A program made the translations under genes and the position numbers. A DNA stretch of 29,123 bases from JAFIHK01 sp041441455 (GTDB lineage Bacteria; Bacteroidota; Bacteroidia; Bacteroidales; UBA932). Positions 8,152-17,482 of this stretch are shown in pieces. Each line of letters opens with the position of its first letter. Position 1 is the stretch's first letter. The DNA lies in NCBI GenBank assembly GCA_041441455.1, contig JASDTB010000018.1:1-29123 (forward strand). Reading direction: 5' to 3'. The notes beneath the pieces were generated by a model. It had not been told where the DNA came from and searched no databases. It was given only the letters and a program-made list of their open reading frames with translations.

Positions 8152-9255
8152 ATGGGAAAAAAATGGTTAATAGCAGTTTCACTCTATTTTGTGGTTCAGA
8201 TTTTAGTTTTAAGTAATTGTTATGCTCAAGATCAGAGATTTAGAGGTGTTTGGTTGACAGATGTCTGTAGCAATGTTCTTGATAGTGACGAGAATATTCG
8301 TACTGCAGTTCGTCAATGCAAAGAGACAAAGATCAATCATATTTTTGTAGCTGTTTGGAATAGAGGGCAGACAATCTATCCTAGTAACGTTGTTCAATCG
8401 ATTACCGGAGTTGAAATTATGAATCGTTTCAAAGGGAGAGACCCACTATCTGTGTTGATTAAGGAGGCTCATAATGTTGGAATAAAGGTACATGCTTGGT
8501 TCGAATTTGGTTTTTCTTCTTCGTATGACGACTCTACGGGAGGTGCTATTTTGAGAAACAGACCTCACTGGAGGAGTTTGGATGTAAATGGAAAGTTGTT
8601 GACTAAGAATAAGTTTCAATGGATGAACGCATTTAATCCCGAAGTGCAAAAATTTGTAACTGAATTGATTTTTGAAGTGATTGACAATTATGATGTTGAT
8701 GGAGTTCAAGGAGATGATAGATTACCTGCATTACCATCATCTGGAGGATATGATGATTATACAATTGGTTTATATAAAAAGGAGCATGGAGTTGCTCCCC
8801 CAGAAGATTATAAAGATGAGAGATGGATTCAATGGCGTTGTGATATTCTATCAGATTTTTTAGAAAGACTTACTAAGCGAATTAAGGAGAAAAAACCCAA
8901 ACTTATAGTAAGTATCTCTCCAAGTATTTATCCATGGTGTAAATATGAATACCTTCAAGATTGGCCAGAATGGTTAAGGCGATGTAGGATTGATATGGTT
9001 ATCCCTCAGGTGTATAGACGGTCATATGATGCCTATAAAGAGGAGCTGATAAGACAAATTGAAGTCTTTAAAAATACAAATAGTGATGCTCTATTTATTC
9101 CTGGTGTTTTAGTAAAGGTTGAGAATGAGATCATACCGAATGATCTAATGTTTGTTAATATTCTAAAACTTAATGATAGCTTAGGTTTAGGAGGAGAGTG
9201 TCTCTTTTATTACGAGGGTATTGCCAATTTTTATAGAATATTAAAAAATAATTAG
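8152..9255 (+). CDS. Exported glycoside-hydrolase-like family 10 protein (GHL10/DUF187)
   Basis: A 367-residue protein with a signal peptide: a basic start (MGKKW), a hydrophobic core and a probable signal peptidase I site after CYA near residue 25. The cysteine there is not in a good lipobox, so a periplasmic or secreted product is likelier than a lipoprotein. The mature protein begins with FRGVWLTDV, the hallmark of the GHL10 TIM-barrel family. HAWFEFGF near 117-124, NPEVQKFV near 162-169, DGVQGDDR near 183-190 and IPQVYRR near 285-291 supply the acidic and aromatic groove residues. Family members act on bacterial or host polysaccharides; the substrate is unknown. Length is close to the minimal catalytic domain, with no extra binding module. 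The histidine kinase follows after 27 nt. Confidence 0.85.
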   Translation: MGKKWLIAVSLYFVVQILVLSNCYAQDQRFRGVWLTDVCSNVLDSDENIRTAVRQCKETKINHIFVAVWNRGQTIYPSNVVQSITGVEIMNRFKGRDPLSVLIKEAHNVGIKVHAWFEFGFSSSYDDSTGGAILRNRPHWRSLDVNGKLLTKNKFQWMNAFNPEVQKFVTELIFEVIDNYDVDGVQGDDRLPALPSSGGYDDYTIGLYKKEHGVAPPEDYKDERWIQWRCDILSDFLERLTKRIKEKKPKLIVSISPSIYPWCKYEYLQDWPEWLRRCRIDMVIPQVYRRSYDAYKEELIRQIEVFKNTNSDALFIPGVLVKVENEIIPNDLMFVNILKLNDSLGLGGECLFYYEGIANFYRILKNN

Positions 9256-9282
9256 TTATCTTGTGTTAAAATACAATGTTCA

Positions 9283-11205
9283 ATGACAGATAATCATTTG
9301 GATTACCATGAAAATCCTTTTCCAAAGGTTACAATGGAGGATATTCTAGACATAAAATCCATTCAAGAATTGATGGATGATTTTTATGATTTAACTGGTT
9401 TTGGAGTTGCTTTTATTGACACCGAAGGTAAGGTTCTCGTATCAACAGGTTGGCAAAGGGAATATGTTGAGTTTCAAAGAATGGATTTTTCAATTCCAAT
9501 TATTGTAGGTGATTGGCATATAGGAAATCTATTCTTAGGTCAGTTCTTCTTTGAAGATGAAGTTATTGATTGGGAATTTTATAAGCAACAGGCAAAAAAA
9601 TACTCTTTTCCAGAAGATGAGTATCTCAATGCTTTAAAACGTATTCCTATTTGGAAAAGAGAGACAGTAACTAAAGTTGTTAGCTTTTATCAAAAATTAT
9701 GCAAACAAATTACTGAGTTAAGCTATGCTAAATACTTAGTTAAGAAACAAGAAGAGCATTTGGAGATAGCTCATCGAGTTGCAGGAATAGGACATTGGAA
9801 CTTTGATTTAAGAAGGAAAAAAATATATTGGTCAAAAGATGTATTTTTGATGCTTGGTTATACTCCATTTGAATTTGAACCAACTTATGAACAATTTTTA
9901 AAGAGTGTCTATTTTGAAGATAGGGAGTTGGTGGACGAAAGGTTTCGTTCATCAATTAAACTCAAGCAAGACTATTACGAAGTAGAACACAGAATTTTAG
10001 ATAAACATGGCCATTTCATATACCTTCTCCAGAAATGCGAACATATTAAAGATTCTAGTGGAAGGATTATCTATTCCGAGGGAATGACTCATGACACTAC
10101 AGAGCGGAAGAATCGTGAATTACTACTACAAAAAAGCGAAGAGAGGTATAAATCGCTTTTTGAAGATAATAATTCAGTAATGTTGTTGATTGTCAGAGAT
10201 AGTGGGAAAATTTGGGATGTTAACTCATCTGCTTCCAGATATTATGGATGGAGCAGAGAGGAGATGAGAGAGATGAATATAAGGCAGATTAATACTTTAT
10301 CTCCTGAGGAGATTAAGATTCAAATGTCGAGAGCATCTAATGGTGAGCAAAATAAATTTACATTCAAACATCGATTGTCGAATGGAGAGGTAAGGAATGT
10401 AGAGGTTTTTTCTGGTCCTATCAATGTAGATAACACTGAATTACTCTATTCTATAGTGCATGATGTGACTGACAGAGTGAAGGCAGAGATGGAGATTAAT
10501 GAGGTCAATCAGAAGTTAAAAAAGTCGCTAGAGGAGAAAGATATGTTCTATTCAATCATCGCTCATGACTTGAAATCACCATTGGCATCGTTAATGACTG
10601 GCACCAAGATTATTGCTCAAAATTTTAGTAATTTAAAATTAGCTGATATTCAGAGCTTAGCGAAAAACTTAGAGCAGACATCATCTAATCTTTATCGTTT
10701 ATTGGTTAATCTACTAAACTGGTCGCAAATGCAACAAGGGGCAATGGTTTTTGTCCCTGAGCAATTGAATTTGAAAAATATTGTCAATAGCAGTATATCC
10801 GTTCTTAAAGAGTATGCTTTGAGCAAAGAGATTGGGATAAACATTGAGATTCCTCAAGAGATTGAAGTTTGTGCCGATAACAATATGATTCAGTCTGTCT
10901 TTAGAAATCTTGTATCTAATGCAATTAAATACTCACCAAGAGGAGAGTCCATCTTAGTGAAAGCTACTAAACAGAATGGAGTTACGACAATCGTAGTATC
11001 TGATAATGGTATTGGAATGAGCAATGAGATCTTAGATGGTCTTTTTAAAATCAATCCAACTCATGGACGAGCAGGAACAGAAGGGGAGTTAAGTACCGGC
11101 TTAGGCCTTGTTTTATGTAAAGAGTTTATAAACAGACATAATGGTAGGATTTATGCTCAATCAGAAGTGAATAAAGGCTCTACATTTATTATTGAACTAA
11201 ATTAG
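9283..11205 (+). CDS. PocR-PAS-PAS sensor histidine kinase with a shortened PocR domain
   Basis: A 640-residue soluble kinase with no membrane helix. Residues ~25-145 are a PocR ligand-sensing domain (LTGFGVAFID, GNLFLGQFFFEDE, ALKRIPIW). Then come two PAS domains (~160-275, with GHWNFDL, and ~285-400), a short coiled coil, HisKA with the phospho-accepting His428 in IIAHDLKSPL, and a HATPase domain (NLVSNAIKYS, SDNGIGM, STGLGLVLCKEF). All catalytic boxes are intact. In the PocR domain the chain passes from GWQ (56-58) straight to REYVEFQR. The loop that usually carries the conserved cysteines and FHR motif, about 30 residues, is absent. No response regulator is encoded next to it, so its partner is elsewhere. 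It probably shares a transcript with the GHL10 gene. Confidence 0.87.
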   Translation: MTDNHLDYHENPFPKVTMEDILDIKSIQELMDDFYDLTGFGVAFIDTEGKVLVSTGWQREYVEFQRMDFSIPIIVGDWHIGNLFLGQFFFEDEVIDWEFYKQQAKKYSFPEDEYLNALKRIPIWKRETVTKVVSFYQKLCKQITELSYAKYLVKKQEEHLEIAHRVAGIGHWNFDLRRKKIYWSKDVFLMLGYTPFEFEPTYEQFLKSVYFEDRELVDERFRSSIKLKQDYYEVEHRILDKHGHFIYLLQKCEHIKDSSGRIIYSEGMTHDTTERKNRELLLQKSEERYKSLFEDNNSVMLLIVRDSGKIWDVNSSASRYYGWSREEMREMNIRQINTLSPEEIKIQMSRASNGEQNKFTFKHRLSNGEVRNVEVFSGPINVDNTELLYSIVHDVTDRVKAEMEINEVNQKLKKSLEEKDMFYSIIAHDLKSPLASLMTGTKIIAQNFSNLKLADIQSLAKNLEQTSSNLYRLLVNLLNWSQMQQGAMVFVPEQLNLKNIVNSSISVLKEYALSKEIGINIEIPQEIEVCADNNMIQSVFRNLVSNAIKYSPRGESILVKATKQNGVTTIVVSDNGIGMSNEILDGLFKINPTHGRAGTEGELSTGLGLVLCKEFINRHNGRIYAQSEVNKGSTFIIELN

Positions 11206-11270
11206 GCTATATTACCACCAACAAAATTCTTTTAACGCTAACGCTATTCTGGAACTTACAGACAAATAAA

Positions 11271-11310
11271 AAGAAAAGAGGGCCCAAAATATTCAGGTCC
11301 TCTTTTTCTT
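11271..11310. terminator. Bidirectional intrinsic terminator
   Basis: AAGAAAAGAGGGCC pairs with GGTCCTCTTTTTCTT around a short A+T-rich loop. The 3' arm ends in a T-rich run on the plus strand and the 5' arm gives a U-rich run when read on the minus strand. It sits between the convergent kinase gene (stop 11205) and the 1147-residue gene (stop 11328), so it can serve both. Confidence 0.8.
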
Positions 11311-11327
11311 GTTTATAAATGTTTAAA

Positions 11328-14300
11328 TTATCGTTTGATAATATCTCGACCTATTGTACCTTGAAGATGCTTAACATAGTCGTATGAGCAAACATAATCG
11401 TATCTCTCTTTCAGCTTTGCCATTTTAGAGATTAGTTCATCATGCATCTCTTTACTCAAATCGTGATCCTCTCTTAAGATTTTCTCGATATACTTCAATT
11501 GGCTAGAAAGTAGCGAGATATCGTATTGCTGTTTAGTCATCAATCTCGCTTTATACCACTCCGAATTAAAAAGTGAATCATAAGTGAATAGATCTCTAAT
11601 CTCTTTTGAATCTAGTGATTTTCCTTCAAATTGGCCGTATGCCATAATGTGAAGCAATGCTTTGAGAGGAGGACATGCCGAATTTATACTTCCATCTCTG
11701 AAATATGCCTCTGCAACCTTTTTCTGAGCCTCAACAATGTTTAAAATACCATCTGCAAATTGATCTAATGATTGGAGTTCAGGTTTTAGCATATCTTCTG
11801 GGAAAATCACATTTGGATTTTCAAAGACTCTTCCAAAATAACCATTTACAAATTTTTCTGTAATCCTATAACCAAGGATAGATGCAGGTATTAATTGACC
11901 GTTGTGTTCAAAATCTTTAATCTTTTCGAGATCTCCCCTTGAAATCATGTCGGAAGGACTCTTTTCAAATGGTTGTAATCTAGCCCAAAGCTCTGGTATT
12001 AATAAACTTAAATCGTGATCTATTCTGTATTTATGTCCTATATAGCCTGCAGGAGTTGTAAACCCATCATATCCTGTTAGAATGAATGAAACTAAAGCAT
12101 TGTTTAGATCGATAATCGGTGCTAGCGCATTGAAAGGGGCCTTTGTTAATGCACCTTCTGAACCAGCTCCTGTAGTAGATGGAGATTTTCCTGTTAGTGA
12201 ACAGACAAAATCCATAAATAGCTCAGGAAGTTCTTGATAATGAACAGGATTATATACTGCGAGAGGTCTAATTCCTTTTTCGGCAGGATTGTTTCTACGA
12301 CCAGGAAGAACTGCATTTACAGGAACATAAAGAGGTTTATCACTTGGCAACATTCTCGCAATCCTCATTCCTACATTAGCAATATACTTGGTTCTAGGGT
12401 CAATTAAGTCATCCCTAGTTTGAAGATATCTGACATTCTTGCTTGGTTTTCCATCTACAATTCTAGGATTTGACGATGATACAAAATACTTAGCACTCTT
12501 ATTATCTGCAACATCTTGAATCATATCCCTCATTGGCTGAGTGAAAAGTTCGAAGTTGATAACATCTTCAACCATCTCTTTTGCATTCTCCGTTGTAAGA
12601 GGTTCAAAATTAGATATGAAGGTGTTTGGAGATGATAGATCGGACTCTGCTTTTTTGTCAAAACCTCTATGGATTGCTTCATCGGGACGTTGGAAGAATC
12701 TATATTCGCAGTTCTCGATAATTTTAACACTCTTATTTGTAACAATTGGATTCAAGTTAGAAAGTGAATCTGTAGGAACAACAGTAGAGGCAGTGATATC
12801 GTCTTCCATCTGAATCTTATCTGCATGGACAAAATCCTGACGTAGTTTGAATGTTCTCCAAGCTCCTTTGTCATCGTATCCAACTCTCAGATAACGAGCT
12901 ATCAGTTTCCTATTTTGATACTTTAATTCATTACCAGGTTGACCATTTAAGATATCAACAGAGAAATATTTCTTCCAGTCATTTCCCCACTCTTCTCTAT
13001 AGAAGCGTTTGATAATAAATGCTATACCTTTGATGTATTGAGGAATTGACTCTAACCAAGCATTGTATTCATCGGTGAATTCTGGTGAAGGTGTCAAAAG
13101 TTTGATTGATGAGCCCATTGAACGTTTGCTACTTAAAAATGCTCTAGAATCTTTCTTGTCTTTAGTAGGAATCTTAAATCTTGTAAAGTAGTTGAAGTTA
13201 ATTATCTCCTCTACTTTTTTAAAGTCAGAATCGAAGTCTTTGATAAAGAAGGATCCTGTAATAATTGAATCAGAAATTGATTTTGATATTTCAGACTTAC
13301 CGCCTCCTGAAACTGTACAAGGCTTATGGATAAGTACGCCCTCGGCAGTTGTCTCAACTAGTCGATAGTTGTATGTACCCTGTGCCTTCTCCATTCTATA
13401 TTTGTTTCCATTTGGAAGAATATAGATTTTGCCAGGAAGAAGTTTGATTGAATACTCTGTCTTTTTCTTTGTCCAGCTCACTTTTTGTGTCTTGATGTCG
13501 AATTGAGAGAGTTCTGGAACATAGAAAATATCTTGGTAGTTTCTATCGATTCCATAACCTTCGGGCTTCATTTCGATGATGTCTGGGAAGATAGAAGCAA
13601 CTTTTTCTAAAGTAGTTGTAAAGTTGTATTCACGTGTGATTTGTGCGTCTCCTTGATTGTATGAAGGGAAGATCAATGCACCACCTGCGTGCTCCTCCTC
13701 TGCATTACCCATAAGGTTAGCGGCATATGATATAAAGGTTTTAACCTCTTTTTTCGAGTATCCAAAGTAGTTGTCTGCAATAACTGTAACAATTACCCCT
13801 TCGTCTGTCCTCATTGTCAGCTTGAAAGCTTGTCCATTGTTGTACAATTCATCCTCTTTCTCCCAACACATTCCATCACGTTTTTGTCTGTCAGTTGCTT
13901 CGGAGATGTGAGGCAGACCTAATTCTTTTTTCTTTAAGAAACAAAGTTGTGGAGCAAGAATTATACAACCAGTGTGTCCACTCCAATTGTCTACATCCAA
14001 TCCAGCATCGTTAGTTACATGGTATGGAGAACCTCCATTTCCAAAGATAGATTCAACAAAATCTAGGTTAGAAACAAGCGAACCAGGGGCAAAAAAGCGG
14101 ATCTCCATTGTCTTCTTTTGCGTAATACCTTCTACGGCAGGAGCAACAAGAGGTCTTAATAATAATGAGACAAATACTTTTGCCTTGTTGGCATAGTCGT
14201 TGGTAAATGGTAGATTGAACATGTCTCCTTCCATTTTGACGGCATGTTTTAGAAGCATAGCTGCTGTCTTAATCGGAACTGCCTTTTTGTCGTCTGGAAT

Positions 14301-14771
14301 AGGGAGACCTCCTTCGGCGATATGAAACACCCCTTGAGTTGTTCTACGGTCGCTTTTTGGATTATGAAGCACTCCTTGTTTTACTCTATATGAAGTCAAA
14401 TATTCACTCTTGTACTCTTGTTTATCTTCGGGCATCGAAAGCTCTCTGGCGATACCGTAAAAATCAAGGGTAAATGTAAAAGAAGGAATGTTTATGTCGT
14501 GAATTTCTGTTGTTGCAAAATAGTTGTTAATAAAGTTTTGAATTCTTTGATCGGCTGGACAGAGGTAGTTTTTAAAATGTCTCTCTCTTTCTCTGTAATT
14601 GATAATCAGCGATTTTGCGAGTTGCAGAAATCCATCCGAATCATCTGTTTGGTTGTCGCTTCCTACAAGGCCTAATGCCTCAAGTCGCAGTTTAATGTAC
14701 TGATGAATGTACTCTTTTGAATTCTGTCTCGGATTCTCAAAAAATCCCAGTGACTCCAGTTGTTTTTTCAT
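11328..14771 (-). CDS. Probable PPi-type phosphoenolpyruvate carboxykinase (1147 residues)
   Basis: A very large cytoplasmic protein without signal peptide or membrane helices. Its length (1147) fits the PPi-dependent PEP carboxykinases described from Propionibacterium freudenreichii and Entamoeba, which interconvert oxaloacetate with PEP and CO2 using phosphate/pyrophosphate and have little similarity to ATP- or GTP-PEPCK. Near residues 484-492 the loop TVSGGGKSEIS resembles the PEPCK P-loop (GxxGxGKTxLS). Other conserved-looking blocks are NYFGYSKKEVK with EEEHAGGALIFPSYN (~335-375) and GKSPSTTGAGSEGALTK (~860-880). A -7 element lies 33 nt upstream. The identification rests on size, the P-loop-like motif and recollection of the family. 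It could instead be an uncharacterized large Bacteroidales protein. Confidence 0.6.
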   Translation of the reverse strand: MKKQLESLGFFENPRQNSKEYIHQYIKLRLEALGLVGSDNQTDDSDGFLQLAKSLIINYRERERHFKNYLCPADQRIQNFINNYFATTEIHDINIPSFTFTLDFYGIARELSMPEDKQEYKSEYLTSYRVKQGVLHNPKSDRRTTQGVFHIAEGGLPIPDDKKAVPIKTAAMLLKHAVKMEGDMFNLPFTNDYANKAKVFVSLLLRPLVAPAVEGITQKKTMEIRFFAPGSLVSNLDFVESIFGNGGSPYHVTNDAGLDVDNWSGHTGCIILAPQLCFLKKKELGLPHISEATDRQKRDGMCWEKEDELYNNGQAFKLTMRTDEGVIVTVIADNYFGYSKKEVKTFISYAANLMGNAEEEHAGGALIFPSYNQGDAQITREYNFTTTLEKVASIFPDIIEMKPEGYGIDRNYQDIFYVPELSQFDIKTQKVSWTKKKTEYSIKLLPGKIYILPNGNKYRMEKAQGTYNYRLVETTAEGVLIHKPCTVSGGGKSEISKSISDSIITGSFFIKDFDSDFKKVEEIINFNYFTRFKIPTKDKKDSRAFLSSKRSMGSSIKLLTPSPEFTDEYNAWLESIPQYIKGIAFIIKRFYREEWGNDWKKYFSVDILNGQPGNELKYQNRKLIARYLRVGYDDKGAWRTFKLRQDFVHADKIQMEDDITASTVVPTDSLSNLNPIVTNKSVKIIENCEYRFFQRPDEAIHRGFDKKAESDLSSPNTFISNFEPLTTENAKEMVEDVINFELFTQPMRDMIQDVADNKSAKYFVSSSNPRIVDGKPSKNVRYLQTRDDLIDPRTKYIANVGMRIARMLPSDKPLYVPVNAVLPGRRNNPAEKGIRPLAVYNPVHYQELPELFMDFVCSLTGKSPSTTGAGSEGALTKAPFNALAPIIDLNNALVSFILTGYDGFTTPAGYIGHKYRIDHDLSLLIPELWARLQPFEKSPSDMISRGDLEKIKDFEHNGQLIPASILGYRITEKFVNGYFGRVFENPNVIFPEDMLKPELQSLDQFADGILNIVEAQKKVAEAYFRDGSINSACPPLKALLHIMAYGQFEGKSLDSKEIRDLFTYDSLFNSEWYKARLMTKQQYDISLLSSQLKYIEKILREDHDLSKEMHDELISKMAKLKERYDYVCSYDYVKHLQGTIGRDIIKR

Positions 14772-14803
14772 AAAACGGTGTTTAAAATTTGCCTCTAATA
14801 CTG

Positions 14804-14811
14804 CAAAGATA
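14804..14811 (-). promoter_or_regulatory. -7 element for the 1147-residue gene
   Basis: On the minus strand TATCTTTG is a perfect TAnnTTTG. It lies 33 nt before the ATG at 14771, in the 54-nt gap after the transglutaminase gene, giving a leader of about 26 nt. No convincing -33 box is visible. Confidence 0.45.
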
Positions 14812-14825
14812 GTTCCACATTTTAT

Positions 14826-17453
14826 TTATTTGCCAACAATTTTCACAACCTTCAGAAGTGTCTCTCCAGTTCCTATTGTGTAGCCACTTTGTTGGTATAC
14901 TATTCTTCCAAATGTATCGGCTACAACTACCACAGGATAATGTAATTTGGATTTTGTAAACATGTTGATCGAACCAAAAAGCTGATTTTTATTGTCGACT
15001 TTAATCTTTACAAGTTTATCATTTTGAATTTCTTTTAAATAATCATTTGACAACTTGTCTGCTATATGCTTATTTGTAAAGACAAATACTAGTGGGAGAT
15101 TGAATTTCGACAATTGAGAATAACTATCTGAGATATCTCTTAAAATATGTTTATTTGGCTCACTTTCAGAATCTATAAATATAATTGTAAAAAAGCCTCT
15201 ACCATCTATTACTCCTTCGGGGTTTATATTACCACAAACAGATAATTCGTCAGTTGAATTTCTAAGAACTAACTCTTTGTTGGTTATCTCATTTGGTCGT
15301 ACATTAAATAGGTCAATTCTTGCTAATACTTTCCCATCTGACAATCTCGTTCCACTTGTGGAGAGATAATAGCCACTCTTTACAAGCACTGGCTTGCCAA
15401 AAACTGATTTGATTGAGTTTGTCCCTTCATATCCCTCTTTGTTTCTAAAGTTCAAAACGCGCCAATAATTATTTTCAAATTCCGAAATAGTAAAGTGGGT
15501 CTCAAATTTTGGATCTTCAATTGTATTTTCAGAATGTGACCTGATATTAAGATATCCAAACTCTTTAGATTGTTTTGCTTCTTCTAAATCAAAGATGTCC
15601 ACCCAATTACCTTTGTCTAAAAATTGAGCTCTTTTTGTGAGTTTCTCAAATCTAGCAGGTATGCCTTTATAACGGAATAGTGCAATTGCAAAATTGTCAA
15701 GAGATTTTTTGTCGGAGATTTTAAATTTTGCAACTTTTGATGGGTAAATATAAGAGCCCAAGATGCTTAGTGAATCATGTATTTGAATTGTCTTAATATA
15801 GTCAATAATCAGTTTTGGATCATTCTCAATTGATTTTATTTCATTGATTTGCGAAAGTTCTTCTCTCCAAGATGAGAGATGTTCTGTTTGTATTCTTGGA
15901 TTAAGAACATAGTTGACTAATGTCTCTTTATCGTACTTTTCATTAGTTTTCAAATCCATAAAGAGGTTTAAATGTTCTGTCAGTATTTTTGCAGGAGTAT
16001 CTCTAAGATCCTTTTCTGACAGGAGTTTAAGTAGCTCTATTCCAAATGAATAATTAGTTGGATTCAAAGACATGAAGAATTCTTTGATTTCATAATTATT
16101 TCCTTTAGATAGTTTTAAAAATTGCTCAATTGTCTTTTTATTTTCTGGTATATTGAGTTGGTTTACAATCATATCTACATCTTTTTGATTGAAAAATGTA
16201 GATACATATGCATTTCGAATTGAGTCATCTTTTGCTATTTTTAAATCAAATTCTGCGCTCTTTTTTGATGTGGTAGAATCTGGCTTATACGTTGAAACTG
16301 GAGGAGTAATATCGATATCTATCGAATACTCATCACCAATTTTTTTGTTTAGAACAATCGTGTCTTTAATAATCCCCTCTTTAACACTACATTTTTTGAT
16401 ACCAAAAGATCCATTAAATGTAGCAGAGACAAGTACATCTCCAAGTCCTAGAGAGGCAAAAGCCACACCATCGGAGTTCGACTGTCTATTGATTGCAGGA
16501 TAAAATTCTGCGTAATTATATATTCTAAATGAAACAGTTGCATTGCTAACTGCTCTTTTGCTCGAATCTACAACAAAAATCTCCAGGCGTCCTGTTGGTG
16601 CATAGGTTGATGTTACATTAATCTCGGTGTAAAGAGGATTATTAGAAATTATCTCTTCGCGACCACTATATTTTCCAAACACTTTGGTATGCATCAACAT
16701 TGCTCTCGATACTATAGGCGTAAACCATGCAGTGTTTAAATCAATATCTGGCTCACAAGCTCCTATATAATACCACTTGCCATCTACCCAAACCTCTACC
16801 CAAGCATGATTGTCATCTGTATGTGCCCAACGCGGAGTATAGACTTGACGTGCAGGAATACCGACAGATCTTAATGCCGCAACAGTAAATGTTGACTCCT
16901 CTCCGCATCTACCTGTTGCATTCTTAACTGACGCAAGTGGAGACGACGTCCTTTCATCCGATGGATTGTAGGTAACCTTCTCTCTACACCAGTGGTTGAT
17001 CTCTAGCACTGCGTCACGCATAGACAAATCTTTTACCCGATCTTTTAATTCACGATAAAAGATTGTTCTTGAAGAGTCTAGCGTCTCATTGTTCACACGT
17101 ACAGGTAATATGAAATGTCTGAATATTTCGTCTGGAACGCTCTTTCCCCATTTAAAATCAAATCTTGTAGATAATGAATGTTGTACATTTTCATAGTAAA
17201 ACTGCAAATCATGATTATATAAGTCGCACAAAGGCATGTATGCATATAGAAACATCAAAGCCTCCCTCTCTTGAAGATCTTTTACCTCTGTAATATTTGT
17301 AGCCTCTTTAGAGAGATTCAGAAGTTTTACTTTTTGATGAAAATCATTTTCAACCTCTTCTCTAATTTGTCTATCTTTGATGAAATGATCCGCTGAACAA
17401 GAGATTGTAATCAGCGATAAAAATATGATTGAAAGTTTATTTGCTAAAGACAT
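14826..17453 (-). CDS. Transglutaminase-like lipoprotein with C-terminal thioredoxin-like domain
   Basis: An 875-residue exported protein. The N-terminus is a signal sequence ending at TISC (Cys19), a plausible lipobox, so it is probably anchored in the envelope. Residues ~140-245 are a transglutaminase/protease core with Cys183 in GRCGEES and His216 in NHAWVEV, followed by WYYIGACEPD, where an acidic residue may complete the triad. Residues ~290-370 look like a beta-sandwich of the carboxypeptidase-regulatory type. A long region of unclear fold follows. The last ~120 residues (GRGFFTIIFIDSE ... YPVVVVADTFGRIVYQ) resemble a thioredoxin fold without a CxxC. Such proteins may cleave or cross-link envelope peptides; the substrate is unknown. 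It is divergent from cutC, with only 29 nt between the starts. Confidence 0.78.
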   Translation of the reverse strand: MSLANKLSIIFLSLITISCSADHFIKDRQIREEVENDFHQKVKLLNLSKEATNITEVKDLQEREALMFLYAYMPLCDLYNHDLQFYYENVQHSLSTRFDFKWGKSVPDEIFRHFILPVRVNNETLDSSRTIFYRELKDRVKDLSMRDAVLEINHWCREKVTYNPSDERTSSPLASVKNATGRCGEESTFTVAALRSVGIPARQVYTPRWAHTDDNHAWVEVWVDGKWYYIGACEPDIDLNTAWFTPIVSRAMLMHTKVFGKYSGREEIISNNPLYTEINVTSTYAPTGRLEIFVVDSSKRAVSNATVSFRIYNYAEFYPAINRQSNSDGVAFASLGLGDVLVSATFNGSFGIKKCSVKEGIIKDTIVLNKKIGDEYSIDIDITPPVSTYKPDSTTSKKSAEFDLKIAKDDSIRNAYVSTFFNQKDVDMIVNQLNIPENKKTIEQFLKLSKGNNYEIKEFFMSLNPTNYSFGIELLKLLSEKDLRDTPAKILTEHLNLFMDLKTNEKYDKETLVNYVLNPRIQTEHLSSWREELSQINEIKSIENDPKLIIDYIKTIQIHDSLSILGSYIYPSKVAKFKISDKKSLDNFAIALFRYKGIPARFEKLTKRAQFLDKGNWVDIFDLEEAKQSKEFGYLNIRSHSENTIEDPKFETHFTISEFENNYWRVLNFRNKEGYEGTNSIKSVFGKPVLVKSGYYLSTSGTRLSDGKVLARIDLFNVRPNEITNKELVLRNSTDELSVCGNINPEGVIDGRGFFTIIFIDSESEPNKHILRDISDSYSQLSKFNLPLVFVFTNKHIADKLSNDYLKEIQNDKLVKIKVDNKNQLFGSINMFTKSKLHYPVVVVADTFGRIVYQQSGYTIGTGETLLKVVKIVGK

Positions 17454-17482
17454 GATTTTTATTTTTTGATAAAATTAAGAAA

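Noticed and set aside
12541..12813. 90-codon open frame on the plus strand
   Set aside because: It lies inside the 1147-residue gene, antisense, with no start signal or recognisable protein.
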